Positions 52,191 through 61,744 are shown, counted from the stretch's first letter. The stretch: 64,000 nucleotides of DNA from Stygiolobus azoricus (GCF_009729035.1 NZ_CP045483.1:704001-768000), one strand, 5' to 3'. The notes: generated from the sequence alone by a model not told the origin. Translations and numbers: made by a program.

Positions 52191-52484
52191 CTTAGCATAC
52201 TTTCCGTCTTCGGATAATGTGACCAGGTTTTTCTCCGCTAAATCCGACAATGCTTTTCTTATCTTATCTTCGCTAGCTATACCTGATAAAGCAGAATGAA
52301 GTTCTTTTAGATTCATAGGCTTTTGACTTAATAAGTCCAATAATATTTCCTTCAACTCCTCTTCATTAGGCGCAGTCATTACAACTACTTCTTTATCAGA
52401 ATACAATACACGAAGTTTTTTCTCAACCTCATTTAAAGGTTCTTCTTCACCTGCAGACCTCTTTTTTCTCTTCGAGGATGACAT
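52182..52484 (-). CDS. Small winged-helix protein with a basic N-terminus
   Basis: A Lys/Arg-rich N-terminal tail (SSSKRKKRS) precedes a winged-helix domain (EILLDLLSQKPMNLKELHSAL, then IASEDKIRKALSDLAEKNLVTLSEDGKYAKL). Probable DNA-binding or transcription-associated protein, family not recognised. ATG at 52484 (100 aa) is preferred to GTG 52499 because GAGAGGAG lies 5-6 nt upstream. It converges with the cysteine-rich gene and is divergent from the 52614 gene. Confidence 0.75.
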   Translation of the reverse strand: MSSSKRKKRSAGEEEPLNEVEKKLRVLYSDKEVVVMTAPNEEELKEILLDLLSQKPMNLKELHSALSGIASEDKIRKALSDLAEKNLVTLSEDGKYAKLG

Positions 52485-52613
52485 CTTGACTCCTCTCACT
52501 TCCTATGTTATAAATTAAAATATCTACTTATAAGTGTTGATGAAAAGAACAAATAACTTCTTAACTACAGTTTTTATATGGCTAGTTAAAATTAGTTATA
52601 ATAGGCGAATCAT

Positions 52614-52958
52614 TTGGGAGAACCTGACTTCTTACGGCATATAGTGAGTAAGATATTAACACCCGTAAGTCTGGATATAAAAAAATTAGATGAAGCTCAG
52701 AAATTACTTGCAAAAGCAGAGTCAAAATATGGTTTTTCATCTTATGGAGGAGACCCAGAAAAATTAGCTAATTATATCCTAAGTCCAGACTTTATAAATC
52801 TGGTTTTAATTATTGGAGTAGACCTCTCAAAGAAATTACTTTATTTAACTCGCGACAGCTATTCAAGCCCAAAAATAAAAGAAGCAGTCCAGAAGATGCT
52901 TGAAGAACTGGATGGGTATTCAGGAGAAGAAACAAATCAAGTTATGATGTATAAGTAA
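52614..52958 (+). CDS. Hypothetical helical protein, 114 aa
   Basis: No family recognised. Mostly helical, no cysteines, one hydrophobic stretch (FINLVLIIGVDLSKKLLYL) too polar for a sure membrane helix. TTG start at 52614 is the first available; the AT-rich CAGTTTTTATATGG about 35-45 nt upstream may hold the promoter. It is followed by a 173-nt AT-rich gap with a nested inverted repeat before the convergent thermosome gene. Confidence 0.6.
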   Translation: MGEPDFLRHIVSKILTPVSLDIKKLDEAQKLLAKAESKYGFSSYGGDPEKLANYILSPDFINLVLIIGVDLSKKLLYLTRDSYSSPKIKEAVQKMLEELDGYSGEETNQVMMYK

Positions 52959-53007
52959 TATGTGTGCTGGTAAACAACACCATGTGTTCATAATTTATTA
53001 CAATTTA

Positions 53008-53053
53008 CTGATTAGTTATACAAATTAATTATATTTTGTAATTTCATAATCAG
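53008..53053. repeat. 46-nt nested inverted repeat in a convergent intergenic gap
   Basis: CTGATTA (53008-53014) pairs with TAATCAG (53047-53053), and inside it TACAAA (53019-53024) pairs with TTTGTA (53035-53040), leaving a 10-nt loop and small internal loops. The gap lies between the 3' ends of the 52614 gene and thsA. It could be a bidirectional terminator or a protein-binding site. The rest of 52959-53131 is AT-rich with no other feature seen. Confidence 0.45.
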
Positions 53054-53131
53054 ATTATTATATAGATAAATTATAATGAGAGTAAACAATTAGAATAGAA
53101 TTTTGAATAAATAAGATAAAAAAGAAACTAA

Positions 53132-54823
53132 TCACTCAAATGAGGGTTTGCTGCTACTTCCTTCTTCTCCGCCTTCTTCTTTACCTTTACTTCCTTCTTT
53201 CTTCTCGCTCTTTAATGCAGAGGCGGCAATTAAGTCATCAATCTTCAGAATCGCAGTAGCTGCTTCAACAGCACTCTTCAATACTTGAGCTTTTACTCTC
53301 ACAGGCTCAATTACGTTGATTGACATCATATCATCGTTAAGTCTTCCGTTCATTACATCGACTCCAGCATTTACTAGACCTTTAGAGTGTTTGGATCTCA
53401 GATCCATTAAAGTCTGTATAGGCTCCATACCTGCAGTCTCTGCTAATATCATCGGTATCTCTTCTAATGCCTCAGCGAATTTCTCAATTGCTAACTGCTC
53501 CTTACCTCCTACGCTTCTTGCATACTCTCTTAATCTTAATGCTAACTCAGTCTCAACGGCTCCACCACCCGCAACAATCATGGGCTTTGATAATACGTTC
53601 CTTAATGAATGTAATGCGTCATTAATACTCCTCTCTGCCTCGTCAAGTGCCATATCATTGGATCCTCTTAATAAAATGTTTACAGCCCTCGGGTTCTTTG
53701 CACCTTCAATGAATACCATCTTATCGTTTCCTACTCTCCTCTCCTCTACTAGCTCGGCGTAACCTAGATCCTCAGGAGTTGCATCCTTTATACTGCTTAT
53801 AATCCTTGCTCCTAAAGCCTTCTCTAACTTCTCTATATCGCTCCTCTTTACCCTTCTCACTGCGAGTATTCCTTTCTTAGCTAGGAAGTGCTGTGCTATA
53901 TCATCAATACCTTTCTGGCATATAACAACATTAGCTCCAATTGAAGCTAGTTTGTCTACCATCTCCTTAAGGTACTTAGCCTCTTCATCTAAGAAGGCCT
54001 TAATTTGATCTGGGCTAGTGATGCTTATCTTAGCTGATATCTCGGGCTTTTCAACCTCAAGCGCAGCGTCTAATACAGCAATCTTTGCCTTTTCTACTCT
54101 CCTAGGCATTCCAGGGTGAACCACTTCTTTGTCAAGTACTAAACCTCTTACCAACATACTATCTTCTGTACTCCCACCCTTCTTCTTGTCTATTTTGATT
54201 AAATCAAGAGGAACGTTATAGCTACCGTCTGGCCTCTTCTCAGCTACAATTGATACAGCATCGAGTACTAAGTTCATGATTTTGTCCATCTCTTCTCCGC
54301 CAGCAACGAACTTGCTCGACATTGTTGTATATACAATCTTTCTCAACTGGTCTCTAGTTGCTTGTGAATTAAGATCACTTACATCAATCTTCAAAGCTAA
54401 TTGATCTAGAATTTCTAATGATTTGTTTAATGCCTTCTTATAACCTTCAATTATTATGGTTGGATGTATATTCTGGTCTAACAAATCATCTGCTTTGTCG
54501 AGTAATAATCCAGCAAGGACTACTGCTGAAGTGGTTCCATCTCCTACTTCGGCATCTTGTGCCTTTGCAGCCTCAACAAGGAGCTTTGCAGCCGGGTGTT
54601 GGATTTCCATCTCCTTTACTATAGTGGCACCGTCATTAGTAATAGTTACGTCGCCGAAACTGTCGACTAACATCTTGTCTAATCCTCTGGGTCCTAACGA
54701 GCTCTTTAACATTTCTGCTAGTGTTACAGCTGCTAGTATATTGTTCCTTAAAGCATCCCTTCCAGAGGATCTATTTGTACCCTCTTTAAAGAGTAATACT
54801 GGAGCACCTGAAGCACCTGCCAT
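53132..54823 (-). CDS. thsA: Thermosome subunit alpha (group II chaperonin)
   Basis: ATP-dependent protein-folding chaperonin (TF55 alpha). Motifs: [75 protein letters not shown] and the apical-domain region. These are listed in pieces along a 563-residue protein ending in a Gly/Ser/Glu-rich tail. Sequence details ([14 protein letters not shown]) fit alpha rather than beta. ATG at 54823 has GGTGAG 4 nt upstream and the strong TATA-like TTTATATATAA about 41 nt upstream. Confidence 0.94.
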   Translation of the reverse strand: MAGASGAPVLLFKEGTNRSSGRDALRNNILAAVTLAEMLKSSLGPRGLDKMLVDSFGDVTITNDGATIVKEMEIQHPAAKLLVEAAKAQDAEVGDGTTSAVVLAGLLLDKADDLLDQNIHPTIIIEGYKKALNKSLEILDQLALKIDVSDLNSQATRDQLRKIVYTTMSSKFVAGGEEMDKIMNLVLDAVSIVAEKRPDGSYNVPLDLIKIDKKKGGSTEDSMLVRGLVLDKEVVHPGMPRRVEKAKIAVLDAALEVEKPEISAKISITSPDQIKAFLDEEAKYLKEMVDKLASIGANVVICQKGIDDIAQHFLAKKGILAVRRVKRSDIEKLEKALGARIISSIKDATPEDLGYAELVEERRVGNDKMVFIEGAKNPRAVNILLRGSNDMALDEAERSINDALHSLRNVLSKPMIVAGGGAVETELALRLREYARSVGGKEQLAIEKFAEALEEIPMILAETAGMEPIQTLMDLRSKHSKGLVNAGVDVMNGRLNDDMMSINVIEPVRVKAQVLKSAVEAATAILKIDDLIAASALKSEKKEGSKGKEEGGEEGSSSKPSFE

Positions 54824-54827
54824 TTAG

Positions 54828-54872
54828 CTCACCGTAGCTGGTTTTCATTAGGAGCGGTTATATATAAATTTT
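54828..54872 (-). promoter_or_regulatory. Thermosome alpha promoter
   Basis: On the minus strand AAATTTATATATAA (54872-54859) is one of the best TATA boxes in the window. It is followed by a short leader carrying GGTGAG (54833-54828) 4 nt before the ATG. A strong promoter plus SD fits an abundant heat-shock protein. Confidence 0.6.
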
Positions 54873-54993
54873 TCTTTTTTATGGTCCAATACTAATGAGG
54901 TATGAGAGAAAAGAGAAGTTCATCATTGTTCTAGAGAAAGAAGGGAGATATTTTTAAACAGTTTTTTAATTTTACACTCGAAGCTGTTGATAT

Positions 54994-55716
54994 ATGACCC
55001 TTTGCCAGAGATGTAACAAGAGAGAAGCGAATTATATCGTAGGCGGAAGGAAATTATGCGAGATATGTGCACGAGACGAGATCGTGAAAAGAATCAGAAA
55101 AGAGATCCATAACAGTAGAATGTTTAATTACAAGGAGAATGTCGCAATTTTATCACCAAATAATATGGATCAAATAGCGGAGCTCCTAACACATATCATC
55201 GGCAAGGCTTGTTACACTTGTAACTTAAAGATCGATAAAGTTAGCTTACATCTTGACTACCAGGATATTAACGAGTATATCTGGAGGCTAATAATGGAAG
55301 CTAAAAATCTTAAAGATTATAGTGTGAAAGTCCTTCCCTTTCCTTCAAACTTCTATTTAGCTTATCTCCTCTACTCACTTACAATGAAAAAATATTCCTA
55401 TCTTAATTACGTTACAAGTTATAAGACCCTAAACGATGGAACTAAAATCTTTATTCCTCTTTATTCGATACCCCTATCAGAACTCAGCGCTTTCGGTCTA
55501 ATAAACGAGATTAACTTCAATGACGACATTTTTAACTCGATTTTTTCTTGGGTTAACACACAGCTAGCTGAGAACTACGAGCTCTTTCATACCTTCATAA
55601 CCTCCACTTCGTTATTCAACTACCCCAAATGCAAGTCTTGTGACGCCTTCATTGAGTCTGGGGAGTACTGTGCTCTATGTAAAAGGACTTTAGCTTCTCC
55701 TTCTCCTCCTTATTAA
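54994..55716 (+). CDS. Ncs6/TtuA-like protein without a PP-loop (degenerate)
   Basis: Zinc knuckles at both ends resemble tRNA 2-thiolation enzymes of the TtuA/Ncs6 family: N-terminal CQRCNKREANYIVGGRKLCEIC (paired CxxC, residues 4-25) and C-terminal CKSCDAFIES, YCALCKR. The central region keeps a similar length but has AILSPNNMDQIAELL where SGGKDS should be, so the ATP-binding PP-loop is missing; a CYTC pair lies further on. It may be an inactive paralogue binding tRNA or zinc. ATG at 54994 with a TATA-like T-rich element 26 nt upstream. The 3' end overlaps the next gene by 68 nt, tail to tail. Confidence 0.65.
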   Translation: MTLCQRCNKREANYIVGGRKLCEICARDEIVKRIRKEIHNSRMFNYKENVAILSPNNMDQIAELLTHIIGKACYTCNLKIDKVSLHLDYQDINEYIWRLIMEAKNLKDYSVKVLPFPSNFYLAYLLYSLTMKKYSYLNYVTSYKTLNDGTKIFIPLYSIPLSELSAFGLINEINFNDDIFNSIFSWVNTQLAENYELFHTFITSTSLFNYPKCKSCDAFIESGEYCALCKRTLASPSPPY

Positions 55717-56473
55717 GCACAATCTCGAACCTTAGAAGATCTTTGGGTTGTTTACTGGGGGGTAAAACACCATCCCATGAATAGTAGAAGTAACCAGCCA
55801 TCATTATCTCTTTGTAACCTTGAGGATCCACTTTGAAATAGTCGAAAAGTATCTGCAATACGTTAAGTTGTTCTTTTAGTTGTTTCATAGTGATAGTGTA
55901 CTTACATATATAGCAAGACAAGTCAGGCATAATGGCGTTAAACATACATTTCGGACATTTTACCGGGGAGTTAATCCCGTATATAGTCCAGTTAGCCCTG
56001 AGGACATCTATTAGGTCACTTCTACCTTTCTTAATGCAAATCTCATACAGCCTTGGGCCCAGGTCCTTAATTGCGTTCTTTGTATTATATACAACGAACT
56101 CTAATTGTTCCTCCGTCATTTTTTCTAAGTCCTTAATTCTCACAAGTTTCATAGCTAGGAACTCCATTAACGAGTCCCTGTTTGCAGATAGTCTGTTTAT
56201 TATAGTCTTAGATTTAGGCTTAGTCTTCACTTCGCCTACTGCACCTGCAAAAGGCTCCTTTATAAGTTCCTTATACTCCTCTCTCGACAAGTTGAGATAA
56301 GCGAGACCAAGAGCATTTATTACTTCTTCCAGGTATTCGTCTAAAAGTTCATTAGGATCCACATACTTTACGGAGGATGACTTCTTTTTCTTGCTCTTGG
56401 GTTGTGAGTTAGTATCCTTTTCCTCTTGTTCTTCACCTTTTTTCTTCCTGGGCAAATGCTCCCCCTGAGTCAA
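55649..56473 (-). CDS. Hypothetical protein with a central zinc ribbon
   Basis: 274 residues. A low-complexity, highly charged N-terminus (KKKGEEQEEKDTNSQPKSKK) precedes a helical region, then a zinc ribbon (VKCPKCMFNAIMPDLSCYICK, two CxxC pairs) and a C-terminal helical part. No family recognised; nucleic-acid binding is plausible. It starts directly after the stop of the 56474 gene (TTG 56473, or TTG 56458 behind GGGGGAG), so the two are co-transcribed, near the WhiP gene and the probable origin. Overlaps the previous gene's tail by 68 nt. Confidence 0.7.
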   Translation of the reverse strand: MTQGEHLPRKKKGEEQEEKDTNSQPKSKKKKSSSVKYVDPNELLDEYLEEVINALGLAYLNLSREEYKELIKEPFAGAVGEVKTKPKSKTIINRLSANRDSLMEFLAMKLVRIKDLEKMTEEQLEFVVYNTKNAIKDLGPRLYEICIKKGRSDLIDVLRANWTIYGINSPVKCPKCMFNAIMPDLSCYICKYTITMKQLKEQLNVLQILFDYFKVDPQGYKEIMMAGYFYYSWDGVLPPSKQPKDLLRFEIVLNKEEKEKLKSFYIEHSTPQTQ

Positions 56474-56806
56474 TCAGACAATATGAGATAAGTCCAGATA
56501 GTCCATAGGAAGCATTTTGCCTTTTGACACTATTTCGTTATACTTCTTTTCTAAATCTTCTATGAACACAGGGCAGTTCTCAAATTTTCCTTCTCTAGTA
56601 CATTTAGCTCCTCCTAAGGTTAAGAAGCAGATTTGAGACTTCTTATCATAGTGAGGACATAATTTGTGGTATGTTTTTGCACTTTTTATCATCTTTTCTA
56701 TCCACTGTTTCTTATGGTCCTTCTTCTCTGCCTCTTTCTCAGCCTTTGCTAACACTTTGTTCATCTCCTCTTCCGAGATCTTAGAAGACCTCGTATTATC
56801 AGCCAT
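56474..56806 (-). CDS. Small protein with a four-cysteine module
   Basis: 110 residues: a charged helical N-terminus (EEEMNKVLAKAEKEAEKK) and then one module CPHYDKKSQIC, AKCTREGKFENCPVF. The CPHY start and Cys spacing are like the first module of the 51798 protein, suggesting a shared Fe-S or zinc fold. ATG at 56806 is chosen because GGTG lies 6 nt upstream. It heads a two-gene unit with the zinc-ribbon gene and borders the candidate origin region. Confidence 0.72.
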   Translation of the reverse strand: MADNTRSSKISEEEMNKVLAKAEKEAEKKDHKKQWIEKMIKSAKTYHKLCPHYDKKSQICFLTLGGAKCTREGKFENCPVFIEDLEKKYNEIVSKGKMLPMDYLDLSHIV

Positions 56807-57047
56807 AATTAACACCGCATTATGTAACTTTACACGTCTCCTCTAATATATATTACTACTACTACAAGAGATGAATAATAGACTAGACTTGGACAAAACA
56901 ATTAAATATAGTTTGTATATTGTAAGTATTATCAACGAGAATAATCCGTATAGGCATTATTCATAGTTGTAGTATATGCATGTAATTTTAATTAAGTAAG
57001 CCTAGACAACTCTAATTAAAGAAACCGGAAGGCCTCATTTTAAAAAA
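56807..57047. other. Candidate replication origin oriC3 (AT-rich gap next to whiP)
   Basis: A 241-nt, strongly AT-rich stretch between whiP and the gene at 56806. It contains repeated short motifs: CTAGAC twice (56884, 57003 region), TAATTAA twice (about 56989-56997 and 57012-57019), ATTATT/AATAAT copies and TATATA runs suited to unwinding. Established knowledge: in Sulfolobus the third origin lies beside whiP. I see no full ORB element here. The exact origin position is inferred from the neighbour only. Confidence 0.5.
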
Positions 57048-57770
57048 TTAACATTCATTAATCTTGTTTTTAAATGATTGTGTAAAACCTATCCTTAAAC
57101 CTAGCTTTGGATCATGATAAAGGTATAAGATCCTCTTAGTCTGAAGTTTTCTCAGTACTCGAAAGAGCCAGCCTGTATCGGCTCCAAACTCCTCTTGTAG
57201 CTGGTCGATGTATACATATGTCGAACCCCATTGAGTATATTTCGTCAGTAAAAATGATAACAACTCTTTCTCTTCTTCTTCTAGTTTTTGAAGAATTTCG
57301 TCTAAACAATTCATTAAATTCTCTTTTTGTGGTTTATTTTCTTTAGGACTGGTTTTTGCTTCAATAAACGACAAAATTTTTTTCCTCTCTTTGTCTTCTT
57401 TTTCCTTATTCTTGTTGTTTATTGTTGGTTTAACTTTTTCATTGAATATATCTTTTGCAATAGCCAAGTATTCAGTAAACTTAGTGTTGTTCTTAATCTC
57501 TACTATTTCTTTAGCCAAGTCTTCTCCTTGAGGGGTTAAATGCCACCTTCCTGCTTCCTGATAAACGAGTCCCTTCCTCTTCCAATAGCTCAGATAACTG
57601 CTAACGTACTTGGTCTCTAGCCCCAGATTCACCGCTATTTCAGATGTTCTAAGAGGTCTTGCGAGAAGTAGAACGAGTATTGCTTCCACTAACTTTGACC
57701 TGGGGTTAATACTTTTGCTCTCTTGAACTCTGATAATATCCGTAATGTCAGTATCGTCAGTAGTCATCAT
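57048..57770 (-). CDS. whiP: Winged-helix replication initiator WhiP
   Basis: Initiator that marks oriC3 in Sulfolobus, distantly like eukaryotic Cdt1. Two winged-helix domains are visible: residues about 25-90 ([41 protein letters not shown]) and about 170-235 ([42 protein letters not shown]). A long charged linker ([13 protein letters not shown]) joins them. At 240 aa it fits. The neighbours (thermosome alpha and cysteine-rich genes on one side, an NAD-kinase-like gene on the other) are as I recall for Sulfolobus whiP. ATG at 57770 or 57767. Confidence 0.85.
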   Translation of the reverse strand: MMTTDDTDITDIIRVQESKSINPRSKLVEAILVLLLARPLRTSEIAVNLGLETKYVSSYLSYWKRKGLVYQEAGRWHLTPQGEDLAKEIVEIKNNTKFTEYLAIAKDIFNEKVKPTINNKNKEKEDKERKKILSFIEAKTSPKENKPQKENLMNCLDEILQKLEEEEKELLSFLLTKYTQWGSTYVYIDQLQEEFGADTGWLFRVLRKLQTKRILYLYHDPKLGLRIGFTQSFKNKINEC

Positions 57771-57837
57771 ATCTTATTTGCCAAACTAAAATTAATAATA
57801 GTGGAAAGTTTCAGCCTAGGTAATTCCATGCTTTTTG

Positions 57838-58947
57838 TTAATCAGTAATATCACAAGTTTTCATCGCTACAAATTCTCCGTAACCAACTATTATCTTGTA
57901 TACTCCTCTCATTAAAACGTCTAGCTCTGGGTCACCAGTATCTATCCTAAGACAGTCGAAAGTGTTCAACTTACTCTTTGTAGATACGATAATTATGTTG
58001 TCTTTCCCATTGGCCCCTTGAGATACTTTCAGTAATTTCCTGAGGAATTCGGGTCCTATTTCTTGATTTCCCCTCCCGATGAGAAAGCCTTGTTTACCAA
58101 TGGGAGTGAGGATAAGTTTTAACTCCCCAGTTAAACCTAGTAAATCTTCGTACTTTACACAACTCTTTACAAGTTGACGATTTTTTATAACGTCGGTACA
58201 GAGGAAATTACTTTCTATTCCAAGCTTTTTCAATATTGTTTTTGTCGTACTTCCCGGGCCTACTACGAAGACTTTGTTCGACGATGTCAGGTAAGTATCA
58301 ATCACATATTGGGCTATTTCATCTAATTCCTCCTTGTCGCTCATGACCTCCTCTTTATTAGGTGTTAATAAGTTGGAGTAATTTACTGTCTTAGCGTAAC
58401 CATATAGCTTAACGACATATTTACCTTCTCTATAGGCTTCTTCATCTATATCAAGAATTTCAGTTAAAATTTCTTCAGTCTTGTCCTCAACGAAGTGTCG
58501 TAAAAGAACTCCTGCCGACTCAGGGTTTGTAGTAAAAACACCGCTGTGCATTTTTACACCTGTGGGAATTCCTAGAATAGGTAACTTATCCTTTACTACA
58601 CTGAAGACATCCCGTGCTGTACCATCACCACCTGCAAAAACTATTATATCACATCGGTTAGTCTCTATGAAGTAAGTTACGGCTTTGATTGTATCCTCTC
58701 TTGATGTGGGTGTATTGATGTTAATTTTAGCTACTTCGTATTTAACTTCGCTTCCCTTAAAGTAGTTTTCTCCCATTTCACGTGGGGCAACAATATAGTT
58801 AGCGTTTTTAGGGGCTGTATTTAAAAACCTTAAAATTCGAGATGGTGTTTCTGTGTTGTAAATTTGTAAATTATCACTGCCCTTATTTCCTATTCTTCCT
58901 CCGCTTCCGGCTACAGGGTTAACCAGTAGGCATATCGTTTTTTTCAT
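57838..58947 (-). CDS. ATP-NAD kinase family protein (COG3199-like)
   Basis: Diacylglycerol/NAD-kinase-like fold: [14 protein letters not shown] at the start and VFAGGDGTARDVFSVV with the GGDGT motif (about residues 107-111), then LGIPTGVKMHSGVF. At 369 aa it matches the long archaeal COG3199 group, annotated as ATP-NAD kinases but with little biochemistry. ATG at 58947 lies inside the end of the DUF4443/HTH gene (29-nt overlap), so the two are coupled. Confidence 0.85.
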   Translation of the reverse strand: MKKTICLLVNPVAGSGGRIGNKGSDNLQIYNTETPSRILRFLNTAPKNANYIVAPREMGENYFKGSEVKYEVAKININTPTSREDTIKAVTYFIETNRCDIIVFAGGDGTARDVFSVVKDKLPILGIPTGVKMHSGVFTTNPESAGVLLRHFVEDKTEEILTEILDIDEEAYREGKYVVKLYGYAKTVNYSNLLTPNKEEVMSDKEELDEIAQYVIDTYLTSSNKVFVVGPGSTTKTILKKLGIESNFLCTDVIKNRQLVKSCVKYEDLLGLTGELKLILTPIGKQGFLIGRGNQEIGPEFLRKLLKVSQGANGKDNIIIVSTKSKLNTFDCLRIDTGDPELDVLMRGVYKIIVGYGEFVAMKTCDITD

Positions 58948-59590
58948 TCAGGTAATATAGGGTTAGAATTATTTTATAAGCTAAGTAATTACTACTAGGC
59001 TCAAAGAATATTACTAAGTCGTGAGGTTGTATAGATCCCTTCAATTTTTCTTTTATCTCCTCTTTTAATTTCTTCACCTCATCACTTTCTTCAAAGGTTT
59101 TAGGAGGTAGTTCAATGTTACATTCTTCGGTTATTGTTCCGATCAGTGTTTTAGAAGCCCCCGACTTAATTATTAGGTCCCTGAGCTGTAGTATCCCGAT
59201 CTTATCGACTAAGTGAGACAAGTTCCTCATAATTACACATCCTGCATTCCAATTTATTGTCCTTAATTCCATTTTTTCGAGTACTGTAGCTTTTTCTGCA
59301 AAGTATTTCAGGACGTTTTTACCTTTTTCGGACAAGATTATTCCTGCTACCTTATCTATGTTCACTAGCTCTAACTCCCTTAACCTTTTAATTAACGTCC
59401 TGGTACTGGCTTCGCTGAGACCCAACTTTCTCATTAATAAGTGTCTTCCTATTGGCTGTTCCTTCCTTATAATTTCTAGGGCGAGGAGTACGTGAGCTTC
59501 ATCAAAATTAGGTTTATTCCCCTTTTTAGGGGTTACAATTTGCTCTAGTAATGTTACGAATTCCACATTTATAAATGGCATAGATAACAT
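58919..59590 (-). CDS. HTH-DUF4443 regulator-like protein
   Basis: N-terminal winged helix ([43 protein letters not shown]; about residues 33-90) followed by an alpha/beta domain of the DUF4443 type, ending [16 protein letters not shown]. Probable archaeal transcription regulator; targets unknown, though the NAD-kinase-like gene it overlaps and the argF gene it faces are candidates. Start uncertain: ATG 59590 lies only 6 nt from the argF start; ATG 59581 and GTG 59566 are also in frame. Confidence 0.78.
   Translation of the reverse strand: MLSMPFINVEFVTLLEQIVTPKKGNKPNFDEAHVLLALEIIRKEQPIGRHLLMRKLGLSEASTRTLIKRLRELELVNIDKVAGIILSEKGKNVLKYFAEKATVLEKMELRTINWNAGCVIMRNLSHLVDKIGILQLRDLIIKSGASKTLIGTITEECNIELPPKTFEESDEVKKLKEEIKEKLKGSIQPHDLVIFFEPSSNYLAYKIILTLYYLNEKNDMPTG
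59567..59576 (+). promoter_or_regulatory. argF TATA box lying inside the divergent gene
   Basis: ATTTATAAAT, nearly symmetrical, centred about 26 nt before the argF ATG (59597), predicting a leaderless argF message. It falls within the first codons of the divergent DUF4443/HTH gene if that gene starts at 59590 or 59581. A regulator encoded there could control both by binding this site. Confidence 0.5.
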
Positions 59591-59596
59591 AAAAAT

Positions 59597-60517
59597 ATGT
59601 TGAGAGGAAAAAGCCTCCTTTGTCTCTTGGATTTTTCAAAACAAGAAATAGAAAAAATGATGGAAGTATCGTTCATGATGAAGAACTACGTTTATACTAG
59701 TAATATTCCTAAAGTCCTTGAGGGAAAAAGTGTTGCCTTGATCTTCGAAAAGCCCAGCACTAGGACTAGAGTTAGCACGGAACTCGCTGTGAGGCTTTTG
59801 GGAGGTGTAAGTATAGTCTTAAGTAAGGGAGAACTTCAACTCAGCCGTGGTGAACCGGTAGAGGATACTGCAAGAGTTCTCGGAAGGTACGTGAACGGTA
59901 TAGGTGCGAGAGTCCTCGACCATAAAAACCTCCTGATCTTGGCCGAGTATTCTAAGAAACCTGTAATTAATTTACTAAGCGACTTATCTCACCCCCTCCA
60001 GGCGTTGACTGATTACATGACTATAAAAGAGAAGTTCGGTAAGTACGAGACTGTGGCTTTTGTGGGAGACGGAGGGGATAATGTTTTGATCAGCCTTATG
60101 TCATTTGTAGCTAAAATGGGTCTTGAGTTAAGAGTTGCAACTCCGAAAGAATATAGGCCTAGGCAGGACATATGGAAGAGGATTGAAGAAGAAGCTGAGC
60201 AAAGCGGTGCAATAATAGAATTTTATGAAGATCCTTATGAGGCGGTTAGGGGGAGCAAGGTTGTGTATACCGATGTATGGGTCAGTATGGGTCAAGAGAA
60301 AATAGCTGAGGAAAAGAAGAAAAGACTGAGTAGCTACAAGGTGACGAAAGACTTGATGAGGTATGCGAGTAAGGAGGCAATATTCCTTCATTGCTTGCCC
60401 GCGGTTAGGGGAGAGGAAGTAGATGCTGAAGTGATAGACGGACCACAGTCAGTAGTATGGGATCAAGCAGAGAATAGACTTTATACTGCCATGTCTGTAC
60501 TGTCACTTCTTATCTAA
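59597..60517 (+). CDS. argF: Ornithine carbamoyltransferase
   Basis: Makes citrulline from ornithine and carbamoyl phosphate in arginine synthesis. Motifs: [11 protein letters not shown] (carbamoyl phosphate), [21 protein letters not shown] (HPxQ), [22 protein letters not shown] and [13 protein letters not shown]. At 306 aa it is full length. ATG at 59597, apparently leaderless. Its 3' end overlaps nreA by 15 nt tail to tail. No other arginine gene except argS is in the window. Confidence 0.95.
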   Translation: MLRGKSLLCLLDFSKQEIEKMMEVSFMMKNYVYTSNIPKVLEGKSVALIFEKPSTRTRVSTELAVRLLGGVSIVLSKGELQLSRGEPVEDTARVLGRYVNGIGARVLDHKNLLILAEYSKKPVINLLSDLSHPLQALTDYMTIKEKFGKYETVAFVGDGGDNVLISLMSFVAKMGLELRVATPKEYRPRQDIWKRIEEEAEQSGAIIEFYEDPYEAVRGSKVVYTDVWVSMGQEKIAEEKKKRLSSYKVTKDLMRYASKEAIFLHCLPAVRGEEVDAEVIDGPQSVVWDQAENRLYTAMSVLSLLI

Positions 60518-61744
60518 AAATAAGTCGATAGTAGTCTGAGTAAGGAGTTTTTTGATACTCCTTACTTCCTCTAACATGATTTGGTTCTCCGCTTTTAGCC
60601 TCGAGTTCACGAATTTGATCGCCTCTCTCAGGTTGTTAAAAGTCCCAATCTTCTTTTCTTCCAATGCGCGTCTAGTTGTCTCTCTTATATGCCAGTTACC
60701 TACAGGGGCGTAATATTCAGAAGTTATCTCCCTGATGATGATCACACCTGCTTGTCTCTTTCTTTCATAAAGTTTCTCGAGAACTGCCAGTCTGGAAGCC
60801 ATATAACCTCCGTCGAGGAAATCGTACTCTCCCCAGAAGTTTTCACTTAAGTCGCTAACTATGAGCTCTCTGGTCCAGAGTGATAAGGGGTGCCATATTT
60901 CTACCCAGACACTCCTATATTTTGAGGGGAAGAGGATCACGTGGAAGTAATTGCCTAGGTACGATGAGTAGTATACTTCGATTTCGTTGATTTCGGGGTA
61001 TTGTTTGACTTGAGATAATAGGAACTTACCTATTGCTTGGTCGACGGCTGTTATACTCCATCTTGTAGGGACTAATTTCCTGTTCTTCTTCAGTCCGAAA
61101 AGTCCTAGCGATAGTCCAGTAATTATCCTGTAGTAATCTTCTCCGTTTCGATAAAGTTCTAGAATAGCAGATTCCGCCTTGACGTCATCAAAGATCAATT
61201 TTTCGAATTGAGGGGAAAGTTTAGGATTATCTTGCACTCTGATATCATTAACTTCTACTGATGGTCCTCTGGGTATAAAAATACCATCGAATCTCAGTTT
61301 TGGCTCAATGTCTTTCTTATCGCTTACTGCGTTTGAATCAACGGGCTTGTACGAGACTCCAGCTAATGAAATCTCTTTTTCGTAAAGTCTGTAAGGATTT
61401 GTAATGTCTATTTTTTTAAGTATAGAAGATATCATTTGACTTCTCAATGACAAAATCTCGTTTAGACTTTTCTTTCCCCACCAGCCTCTCGGGTCTTCAT
61501 AATCTTTAGCACTTTCACCTTGAACGCCGGGGGGTATGTTGTAAAGTAACGAGACTTTAGGATACCCTCTTTCTCCGATTATTATACTAGGGGGAGTGGA
61601 TCCCTCTATGACTTCTGAGTTGTGAATTTTACTTATTGCCAGTGTTACAGATCTAAACCTATCCATTATAGGGCAAGAAGGAAGTCCGCATAAGTATTTG
61701 TATCCCTTACATCTGATACATAACTCCGCGGGAATTTTTCGCAA
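60503..61744 (-). CDS. nreA: DNA repair protein NreA with C-terminal PIP box
   Basis: Archaeal Nre family, which acts in repair of crosslink-type damage and contacts PCNA. An N-terminal zinc region ([17 protein letters not shown]) is followed by [41 protein letters not shown] and [20 protein letters not shown], all of the Nre domains. The last residues [11 protein letters not shown] form a PCNA-interaction box (Q-x-x-I-x-x-F-L). At 413 aa it is full length. The start overlaps the PHP gene by 38 nt, so they are coupled. Confidence 0.92.
   Translation of the reverse strand: MRKIPAELCIRCKGYKYLCGLPSCPIMDRFRSVTLAISKIHNSEVIEGSTPPSIIIGERGYPKVSLLYNIPPGVQGESAKDYEDPRGWWGKKSLNEILSLRSQMISSILKKIDITNPYRLYEKEISLAGVSYKPVDSNAVSDKKDIEPKLRFDGIFIPRGPSVEVNDIRVQDNPKLSPQFEKLIFDDVKAESAILELYRNGEDYYRIITGLSLGLFGLKKNRKLVPTRWSITAVDQAIGKFLLSQVKQYPEINEIEVYYSSYLGNYFHVILFPSKYRSVWVEIWHPLSLWTRELIVSDLSENFWGEYDFLDGGYMASRLAVLEKLYERKRQAGVIIIREITSEYYAPVGNWHIRETTRRALEEKKIGTFNNLREAIKFVNSRLKAENQIMLEEVRSIKKLLTQTTIDLFLDKK

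Noticed and set aside
56871-56966. A 31-codon open frame inside the candidate origin region
   Set aside because: AT-rich, no ribosome binding site or recognisable motif; likely a chance frame.
57771-57837. AGTGGAAA and TTCCAT as an ORB element
   Set aside because: Only half-site matches on either side of the gap, without the full inverted arrangement or the G-rich flank; kept only as a hint in the oriC3 finding.
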